From positions 26,603-90,602 of the forward strand of contig NZ_JAUSRF010000023.1 of the NCBI RefSeq assembly GCF_030811685.1: DNA of 64,000 nt. Reading direction: 5' to 3'. The position numbers were made by a program, and so were the translations under genes. Positions 58,536 to 64,000 of the stretch are shown piece by piece (positions within the stretch are counted from its first letter, which is position 1; each line of letters begins with the position of its first letter). Under the pieces are notes generated by a model. The model saw nothing but the letters and a program-made list of their open reading frames with translations, did no database searches and was not told the origin of the DNA. Source of the DNA: Neorhizobium huautlense (GTDB lineage Bacteria; Pseudomonadota; Alphaproteobacteria; Rhizobiales; Rhizobiaceae).

Positions 58536-58690
58536 TGTGATCTTCCTCACCTAGCTATTAATGAGGATATGGTCTCTTTTTCTCGATGAACCAGCGGTGA
58601 ACGGACAAAAAAACGTGTTCACAGGCCCGGGAACATTCTGTGATCCCGAATTTAGACTACAGATAGCAAGGTAAATATACCCGCGATCGT

Positions 58691-59281
58691 TCAGCGGACC
58701 TGATCGAGCAGACGCTTGCATTCGAGCAGGTCGAACAGTGCTTCCTGCAAAAGTGCGCGATCTTCCTTGCCGACGGAACTTTTGCCGACAGAGATTTCCG
58801 GCGTATCGTCGCCTCCCCCGCCGAAACCGAAGAAACGACCGCTTGGCTTTGCCTTGGGGCGGCCGACGATCTGGTCTTCGTCCGGGTTGGCGACACGCGG
58901 CTCGACCGACGGTTTTTCGCTGTTGGCCGCCATGATCGCCTCCATCGTGGCGAGATCGCCGGACGCGATGGCGGCAACGAACTTGTTGCCATTGGTCTTC
59001 AGAAGCTTCTGGACGCCCTTGATCGTGTAGCCGTGATCATACAGCAGATGGCGGATGCCCTTGAGCAGATCGATATCGTCCGGCCGGTAATAACGACGGC
59101 CGCCGCCACGCTTCATCGGCTTGATCTGCGGAAAGCGGGTTTCCCAGAACCGCAGCACGTGCTGCGGCAGGTCGAGATCGTCCGCAACTTCGCTGATGGT
59201 GCGAAATGCATCAGGGCTCTTGTCCAAGGGCTCGTCTCCGCAGGCGTGCCGCATGCCCATCAGGCTCAGCGGCAGATTCAC
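58691..59281 (-). CDS. MerR-family regulator
   Basis: A 196-residue protein with an N-terminal winged helix: AFRTISEVADDLDLPQHVLR and FWETRFPQIKPMKRGGGRRY (about residues 25-65). The central part (IRHLLYDHGYTIKGVQKLLK) is the MerR coiled region, and the C-terminus is variable with no metal cysteines. Alphaproteobacteria keep such a gene directly downstream of ihfA. The target is unknown. Alternative starts lie at the internal methionines within the first ten residues. Confidence 0.88.
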   Translation of the reverse strand: MNLPLSLMGMRHACGDEPLDKSPDAFRTISEVADDLDLPQHVLRFWETRFPQIKPMKRGGGRRYYRPDDIDLLKGIRHLLYDHGYTIKGVQKLLKTNGNKFVAAIASGDLATMEAIMAANSEKPSVEPRVANPDEDQIVGRPKAKPSGRFFGFGGGGDDTPEISVGKSSVGKEDRALLQEALFDLLECKRLLDQVR

Positions 59282-59367
59282 AATGCATCATATATCAACG
59301 GTTCGGGCGCCCGGTTTCAAGCGCCCGACCACGTTTGCCACAGGAGATGCTGAAAACCTGCCAGCCG

Positions 59368-59706
59368 TCAGGCTGCCGGGTTGGCAGGCTTCTGTTTGTT
59401 CTTGCGCTGGGTGTGAGCCTTCAGGATGCGCTGCTTAAGCACATTCGATGCCTTGAAGGTCATCACGCGCCGCGGCGAGATCGGCACTTCTTCACCCGTC
59501 TTCGGGTTACGGCCGATACGTTCATTCTTGGCTCGGACCTGGAAGGTGGCGAAGGACGAGAGTTTTACCATCTCCCCACGCACGATCGCATTGCAGATTT
59601 CGTCGATGACGGTTTCGACAAGTTCAGCGGATTCCGTTCGAGAAAGCCCGACCTTGCGAAATACCGACTCCGCCAAATCTGCTCGCGTCACTGTCTTACC
59701 GGCCAT
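59368..59706 (-). CDS. ihfA: Integration host factor subunit alpha
   Basis: A 112-residue DNA-bending protein acting as a heterodimer with IHF-beta. It starts MAGKTVTRADLAESVFRKVG; the DNA-binding arm is NERIGRNPKTGEEVPISPRR followed by VMTFKASNVLKQRI. The C-terminal tail KAHTQRKNKQKPANPAA is about 10 residues longer than in E. coli and basic. It lies between fabH and the MerR gene. Confidence 0.95.
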   Translation of the reverse strand: MAGKTVTRADLAESVFRKVGLSRTESAELVETVIDEICNAIVRGEMVKLSSFATFQVRAKNERIGRNPKTGEEVPISPRRVMTFKASNVLKQRILKAHTQRKNKQKPANPAA

Positions 59707-59859
59707 GACCCCCGCCCATCAGAAATTATTGTTATCAAAGCAGAAGGGAGCTTATGTTTCTTGGCGGCGGCGGTCAAGCGTCTGCTTCCATTCGCTTATC
59801 CGCCGCCTGAACAAGACACTTCCCGTTTCCGTTACCGGATATGGGGCAGTGTTTGCGGA

Positions 59860-60831
59860 TTACCAGCGCACGAGAAGCGCACCCCAGGTGAAGCCGCCAC
59901 CCATGGCTTCCAGCATGACGAGATCGCCTTGCTTGATGCGGCCATCGCCGGCAGCAACGGACAGTGCCAGCGGGATGGAGGCTGCCGAGGTGTTGCCGTG
60001 CATGTCGACGGTGACGACAACCTTTTCACCCGGAATGCCGAGCTTCTTGGCCGAACCATCGATGATGCGGCGATTGGCCTGGTGCGGCACCAGCCAGTCG
60101 AGCGTTTCCGCTGTCGTGCCGGTGGCCTCGAAGGCGGCTTCGATGACATCGGTGATCATGCCGACCGCATATTTGAAGACTTCGCGACCTTCCATGCGCA
60201 GGTGGCCGACAGTGCCGGTCGAGGACACACCGCCATCGACATAAAGCTTGTCCTTGTGCGAACCGTCCGAGCGCAGATGCGCGGTCAGCACGCCGCGATC
60301 GGAAATGGCGCCCTCGCCTTCCTGCGCTTCGATGACGAGCGCGCCGGCACCATCACCGAACAGCACGCAGGTGGTGCGGTCGTTCCAGTCGAGAATACGC
60401 GAAAACGTTTCGGCACCGATGACAAGCGCGCGCCTGGCAAGACCGGCGCGCAGATGCGCATCCGCCGTTGCCATGGCGTAAACGAAGCCGGTACAGACAG
60501 CCTGCACGTCAAAGGCATACCCCTTGGTCATGCCGAGACGGTGCTGAATATTGACGGCGGTGGCCGGAAAGGTGTTGTCCGGCGTCGAGGTGGCGACGAT
60601 GACCAGATCGATATCGTCTGCCGTCAGGCCGGCGCGCTCGAGAGCGGCGCGGGCAGCGGCTTCGCCGAGCGAGGCCGTCGTTTCGCCTTCGCCGGCGATG
60701 TAACGCTGCTTGATGCCGGTGCGCTGGACGATCCACTCGTCCGACGTCTCGACCATGCCTTCCATTTCGGCATTGGTGACAACCCGTTTCGGAAGCGCTG
60801 CCCCGAAACCGCGTACTACTGAACGGATCAT
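59860..60831 (-). CDS. fabH: 3-oxoacyl-[acyl-carrier-protein] synthase III
   Basis: Starts fatty-acid synthesis by condensing acetyl-CoA with malonyl-ACP. The 323-residue thiolase-fold enzyme has the nucleophile Cys113 (DVQAVCTGFVYAM), and the His and Asn are in LDWLVPHQANRRI and MHGNTSAASIPLALS. It starts MIRSVVRGFGAALPKRVVTN; the frame reaches 60882 inside plsX. It begins 16 bases after plsX. Confidence 0.96.
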   Translation of the reverse strand: MIRSVVRGFGAALPKRVVTNAEMEGMVETSDEWIVQRTGIKQRYIAGEGETTASLGEAAARAALERAGLTADDIDLVIVATSTPDNTFPATAVNIQHRLGMTKGYAFDVQAVCTGFVYAMATADAHLRAGLARRALVIGAETFSRILDWNDRTTCVLFGDGAGALVIEAQEGEGAISDRGVLTAHLRSDGSHKDKLYVDGGVSSTGTVGHLRMEGREVFKYAVGMITDVIEAAFEATGTTAETLDWLVPHQANRRIIDGSAKKLGIPGEKVVVTVDMHGNTSAASIPLALSVAAGDGRIKQGDLVMLEAMGGGFTWGALLVRW

Positions 60832-60847
60832 GCTTTTTGTCCTGTCC

Positions 60848-61897
60848 TCACGCCGCTTCTTCAGGGCCCTGATTGGGCTCATGGTTGGCGTGATATGTTT
60901 TCAAGTCATGCGCGATCTTTTCGTTCAGCGCATTGCGAACCATGTCGTAACCGACGTCGATTGCGGCGGCATAACCGACCGCATCGGTGCCGCCATGGCT
61001 TTTGATGACGATGCCGTTCAGGCCAAGGAAAACGCCGCCGTTCACCTTGCGCGGGTCCATCTTTTCCCGCAGGGCGTCGAACGCGCCCTTGGCGAACAGA
61101 TAGCCGATCTTGGCAAGCAGCGTGCGCGACATGGCGGCGCGCAGGAGTTCGGCGATCTGGCGGGCGGTGCCTTCTGCCGTCTTCAGCGCGATATTGCCGG
61201 TAAAGCCTTCGGTGACAACAACGTCCACCGTGCCCTTGCCGATATCATTGCCTTCGACGAAACCACGATAATCGATGGTGGAAAAATTCGCTTCGCGAAT
61301 CAGGCGGCCGGCTTCCTTGACCTCTTCCTGACCCTTGACTTCCTCAACGCCGACATTGAGCAGACCAACGGTCGGGCGCTCGATCTCGAACAGGGCACGT
61401 GCCATGGCGCCGCCCATGACGGAGAAATCCAGAAGCTGCTGGGCATCGGCACCGATGGTGGCGCCGATATCGAGCACGATGCTTTCGCCGCGCAAAGTTG
61501 GCCAGATGCCGGCGATGGCAGGACGATCGACGCCGTCGAGCATGCGCAGGCAAAGCTTGGCCATCGCCATCAGCGCGCCGGTATTGCCGGCGGAAACGGC
61601 GACATCCGCCTCTCCCTGCTTCACGGCATTGATGGCGCGCCACATGCTGGAGACGTTACGACCACGGCGCAGTGCGGCGGACGGCTTTTCGTCCATGCCG
61701 ACCGCGACATCACAGTGATGGAAGACCGATTTTTCGCGCAGCTTGGGATACTGGGCGAGCAGAGGCTCGCAGACATCCTTCTGGCCGAAGATCAGAAACG
61801 TCGCATCGGGATGACGCTCAAGCGCTTTGGCGGCGCCTGGTATGACGACCGCAGGTCCGGCATCGCCACCCATGGCATCGATAGAGATTCTGATCAC
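60848..61897 (-). CDS. plsX: Phosphate acyltransferase PlsX
   Basis: Makes acyl-phosphate from acyl-ACP for phospholipid synthesis (349 residues). It starts at a GTG encoding VIRISIDAMGGDAGPAVVIP; no ATG gives this conserved N-terminus, and longer frames add a non-homologous stretch. Other family blocks are SAGNTGALMAMAKLCLRML, LLNVGVEEVKGQEEVKEA and VDVVVTEGFTGNIALKTAEG. It is the second gene of a unit with the DUF177 gene, fabH, ihfA and the MerR gene. Confidence 0.95.
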   Translation of the reverse strand: MIRISIDAMGGDAGPAVVIPGAAKALERHPDATFLIFGQKDVCEPLLAQYPKLREKSVFHHCDVAVGMDEKPSAALRRGRNVSSMWRAINAVKQGEADVAVSAGNTGALMAMAKLCLRMLDGVDRPAIAGIWPTLRGESIVLDIGATIGADAQQLLDFSVMGGAMARALFEIERPTVGLLNVGVEEVKGQEEVKEAGRLIREANFSTIDYRGFVEGNDIGKGTVDVVVTEGFTGNIALKTAEGTARQIAELLRAAMSRTLLAKIGYLFAKGAFDALREKMDPRKVNGGVFLGLNGIVIKSHGGTDAVGYAAAIDVGYDMVRNALNEKIAHDLKTYHANHEPNQGPEEAA

Positions 61898-61993
61898 GCT
61901 GGTTCTTTTCCTTCTGTTTCGCCTCAGGCGAAATCGCGGCCAAAATAATGTTTTTCGGACCGCATACAACTCAATTATGACGAAAGCGAAACG

Positions 61994-62563
61994 CTACTGC
62001 CCGCTTTTCCAGTCTTTCAGCGCTGCAAAGGGGGATGGACGCTTCGCTGCCTGTTCATCGTCCATCTCGATATGATCGGCAAATTCCGCCCCGGCCTTGC
62101 GCGGATAAGGGTCGATTGCCAGCGCCACGAACTCGCTGATGATAGGGCCGACATCGAGCGTATCGCCGGCAAAGGTTTCCGGCAGATCCGGACCATCGGG
62201 ATCAAGCACCATCTCGGCCGCCGAACCGGTAACCACACGTGCAAGCTTGGAGCCTTCCGGCACGAAGATCTGCTCGAATTCTTCCTCGATCCTGGTTTCG
62301 ATCGGGTCAAGCGTCACGACGCATTCCTGCGTCAGCCTGGCGATCACCTTGCCCTTGACGCGTATACCGTCTCGCTTCCAGCGATTGATCTGCAAATCGG
62401 CAGAAAGCGCTTCGACCGATACGACCTTCCACACCTTGGCGAGTTCCGCCAGTTCGCGGTTGTCTGCCTCAGCCTTGACCGTGAAGGCATTTGTAGAGAC
62501 ATGGCCAACCTTGACGCAATAGGAAAACGCTGGTTTCTCTTCGTGAATATCGTTCTGCATCAT
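61994..62563 (-). CDS. DUF177 (YceD) family protein
   Basis: A 189-residue protein of the YceD family. Bacterial members are usually next to rpmF, and some affect 23S rRNA or ribosome maturation. The signature is in ARLTQECVVTLDPIETRIEE and the acidic FAGDTLDVGPIISEFVALAI. The rpmF gene is absent here, as usual in rhizobia, but the link to plsX and fabH is kept. The first of two ATGs overlaps the CBP3-like stop (ATGATG), so translation is coupled. Confidence 0.87.
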   Translation of the reverse strand: MMQNDIHEEKPAFSYCVKVGHVSTNAFTVKAEADNRELAELAKVWKVVSVEALSADLQINRWKRDGIRVKGKVIARLTQECVVTLDPIETRIEEEFEQIFVPEGSKLARVVTGSAAEMVLDPDGPDLPETFAGDTLDVGPIISEFVALAIDPYPRKAGAEFADHIEMDDEQAAKRPSPFAALKDWKSGQ

Positions 62564-63105
62564 GCCTCGCTTCCCGGCTTGCGCAATTGCGCGGCACCTC
62601 GGGAAATATTGTCTTCATCCAGTGCAGCAAGGTCGGCATCGGCCGCGTTCATCCAGCGCGCCAGACCATCGAGGGCTGGTATGCCCTCCTGCTTTTCCGG
62701 GTATATATTCCGTCTCAGCGCTTCCGCCAATGCCACCTCGTCTTTTGCGTCGATGGCAGCCGCATAGGTCTCGAGACGGCCATAAAACATGCCGGCCAGT
62801 TTTTTCATGCGTTTGGGCACGCCCTGGTCGCCGATACCGAGCTCGCGGATGGAATGATCGATATCCTGAAAGAAGGCATCGACGATTTCCTGCGCAATTT
62901 CCTGACCGCTGCGCGGCGAGGTGCGGGTACGCCGAAAGAACAGGATCATCACGATCGACAGCATTTCGAACCGGCCCATGACCGTGTCCGGAACACCGAG
63001 ATCGGTATAGAAATACGGCTCGCGCGCCATTGCCGTCAGCGTCGCATATTGCCGGTCGACAATCGCGCGGTTCTGGTTCTTTTTGCCGAACAGACCGAAA
63101 AACAT
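62560..63105 (-). CDS. Ubiquinol-cytochrome c chaperone (CBP3) family protein
   Basis: A 181-residue protein of the CBP3/UQCC family, which helps make the cytochrome bc1 complex. The block GVPDTVMGRFEMLSIVMILF and QEIVDAFFQDIDHSIRELGI are typical. No signal peptide or clear transmembrane helix is present. The ATG at 63105 (MFFGLFGKKNQNRAIVDRQY) is preferred over an upstream frame. It is divergent from bamE. Confidence 0.88.
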   Translation of the reverse strand: MFFGLFGKKNQNRAIVDRQYATLTAMAREPYFYTDLGVPDTVMGRFEMLSIVMILFFRRTRTSPRSGQEIAQEIVDAFFQDIDHSIRELGIGDQGVPKRMKKLAGMFYGRLETYAAAIDAKDEVALAEALRRNIYPEKQEGIPALDGLARWMNAADADLAALDEDNISRGAAQLRKPGSEA

Positions 63106-63334
63106 GAGAAATCCCGTCAAACATCGCCAGCAAAAGCGACCGTCCTTATGGCGGCCGTGTTGCATGCAAACGAAAGCTGGTTTACCGAAGCAGGCACGAA
63201 TTGCAACGCCGTTCAGCGGAACGCGGCAAAGCGGTGCCCAAGTGGCCGTGGATCATCAGCTTTCTGATGATGTTCGCGGAATCGCCACAATGCTGTGTGT
63301 AGCAGGGGTGCCGGTTTGCGGCGAGGTGGAAGAC

Positions 63335-63859
63335 ATGAGGACTGGTGTGAAGAAGCGCGTTTACGGGGCCGACATGAAACTGATGAACAAGACCGCAATC
63401 GCGCTCGTCATCGCAACGCTCGGCCTTTCCGGCTGCACCACGGGTATCGGCGATACGATCTATAGCGGTTATGTCGTCGACAAGCAGGCGCTCGATCTCA
63501 TTCCGGTCGGTTCCAGCCGCGAGCAGGTCATCCTCAGCATGGGTACGCCCTCGACCACGGCAACCTTCGACAACGAAGTGTTCTATTACATCTCACAGGT
63601 TCGCCGCCGCAGCGCCGCCTTCATGAAGCCGCGTGTCGTCGAGCAGACCGTCGTTGCCGTCTATTTCAACAAGGATGGTGTCGTCGATCGCCGCGCCAGC
63701 TATACGCTGCAGGACGGCAAGGTCTTCGACACGATCTCGCGCACCACGCCGACGGGAGGCAAGGACCTCACCTTCCTGCAGCAGCTGCTGTCGGGCGGTT
63801 CCGGCCCGGGTGCCGCTGCCGCTGCGGCTCGCCAGATGTTCCAGAACGCACAGCCATAA
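63335..63859 (+). CDS. bamE: Outer membrane protein assembly factor BamE
   Basis: A small lipoprotein of the BAM complex that folds outer-membrane proteins. The lipobox is LSGC after the hydrophobic TAIALVIATLG. The mature protein has the SmpA/OmlA fold: LDLIPVGSSREQVILSMGTP, FYYISQVRRRSAAFMKPRVV and AVYFNKDGVVDRRASYTLQD. The C-terminal Ala-rich end is variable. The start is 63335 (GAGGTGG ahead) or 63374, which gives a shorter signal peptide. Confidence 0.9.
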   Translation: MRTGVKKRVYGADMKLMNKTAIALVIATLGLSGCTTGIGDTIYSGYVVDKQALDLIPVGSSREQVILSMGTPSTTATFDNEVFYYISQVRRRSAAFMKPRVVEQTVVAVYFNKDGVVDRRASYTLQDGKVFDTISRTTPTGGKDLTFLQQLLSGGSGPGAAAAAARQMFQNAQP

Positions 63860-63883
63860 GACATTCTATCCATTCATGGAGAA

Positions 63884-63912
63884 AGCCCGCGAAACCTCTG
63901 GTCTCGCGGGCT
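63884..63912 (+). terminator. Hairpin after bamE
   Basis: AGCCCGCGA (63884-63892) pairs perfectly with TCGCGGGCT (63904-63912), loop of 11, no U-tract. Confidence 0.45.
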
Positions 63913-63924
63913 CAGACTGCTGAC

Positions 63925-63953
63925 AAACCCCTGGCTGGTCCAGGGGTTTTGTG
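63925..63953 (+). terminator. Terminator beyond bamE
   Basis: AAACCCCTGG (63925-63934) pairs with CCAGGGGTTT (63940-63949), followed by TGTG; a short T-run ends the stem, so it is a moderate terminator. The last 50 bases of the window hold nothing more I can support. Confidence 0.6.
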
Positions 63954-64000
63954 ATTCACTGGGTCATGTTGAAGAAACCTGCTCCCGAACAGACGGCTCT

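Overview
The window looks like a chromosomal segment from a member of the Rhizobiaceae, most probably Agrobacterium or a close relative. Reasons: a 14-gene alphaproteobacterial nuo operon (nuoA-nuoN) with the rhizobial type of extended NuoE and an extra helix-hairpin-helix gene between nuoF and nuoG; the birA-rnj-mce-DUF1467 tail; the clpP-clpX-lon-hup order; a BA14K-family protein; a Rhizobiaceae-style palindromic intergenic repeat; and a polysaccharide locus resembling the unipolar polysaccharide (UPP) adhesin cluster of A. tumefaciens. The genes are GC-rich with strong third-position bias, which produces many long false frames opposite real genes. I saw no insertion sequence, integrase, phage gene or CRISPR array.

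Layout. 1-20,000 (minus strand): complex I operon nuoA to nuoN, then biotin ligase, RNase J, a 42-residue membrane peptide, methylmalonyl-CoA epimerase and small genes, ending in a GNAT acetyltransferase cut by the left edge. 20,000-21,300: a non-coding stretch, two identical tRNA-Asp genes and tRNA-Val. 21,400-24,900: a secreted phytase-like esterase and an exported inorganic pyrophosphatase, each behind a Pho-box-like site, then the nucleoid protein HU. 25,000-30,200: lon, clpX and clpP. 30,600-41,900: ggt; a BdcR/BdcA-like regulator and reductase pair with a cupin gene; a TerC-CBS membrane protein behind a structured leader; a lone response regulator; a CDF metal transporter; metY; a DUF6455 gene behind a perfect FNR/FixK box; a lipoprotein; a glyoxalase-like protein; and a CoA-binding protein. 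42,000-47,900: rplM-rpsI, a monooxygenase-fold protein, speB, argC, an APH(6)-like kinase, ctaA (opposite strand) and a DUF2842 protein. 48,000-56,300: polysaccharide export and assembly. 56,300-58,600: small regulators and small membrane or secreted proteins, plus tRNA-Pro. 58,700-63,900: a MerR regulator, ihfA, fabH, plsX, a DUF177 protein and a CBP3-like chaperone on the minus strand, then divergent bamE.

How genes work together. The nuo genes build the proton-pumping NADH:quinone oxidoreductase, ctaA makes heme A for the terminal oxidase and the CBP3-like protein probably helps assemble the bc1 complex, so respiration is a theme. ClpXP and Lon form a proteolysis block, and plsX/fabH feed lipid synthesis. 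The phytase-like esterase and exported pyrophosphatase read as a two-gene phosphate-scavenging module of the Pho regulon. The polysaccharide cluster supplies an initiating sugar transferase, a glycosyltransferase, a Wzy-like polymerase or ligase, a Wza-like lipoprotein, a chain-length protein with a degraded kinase domain and a CelD-like acyltransferase.

Nothing in the window is clearly a wholly new system. The best leads are regulatory: the paired Pho boxes, the two matching operators between bdcR and bdcA, the leader with competing stems and a terminator before the TerC gene, the FNR box before the four-cysteine DUF6455 gene, and the inverted GTTAATGCAT pair in the polysaccharide promoter region.
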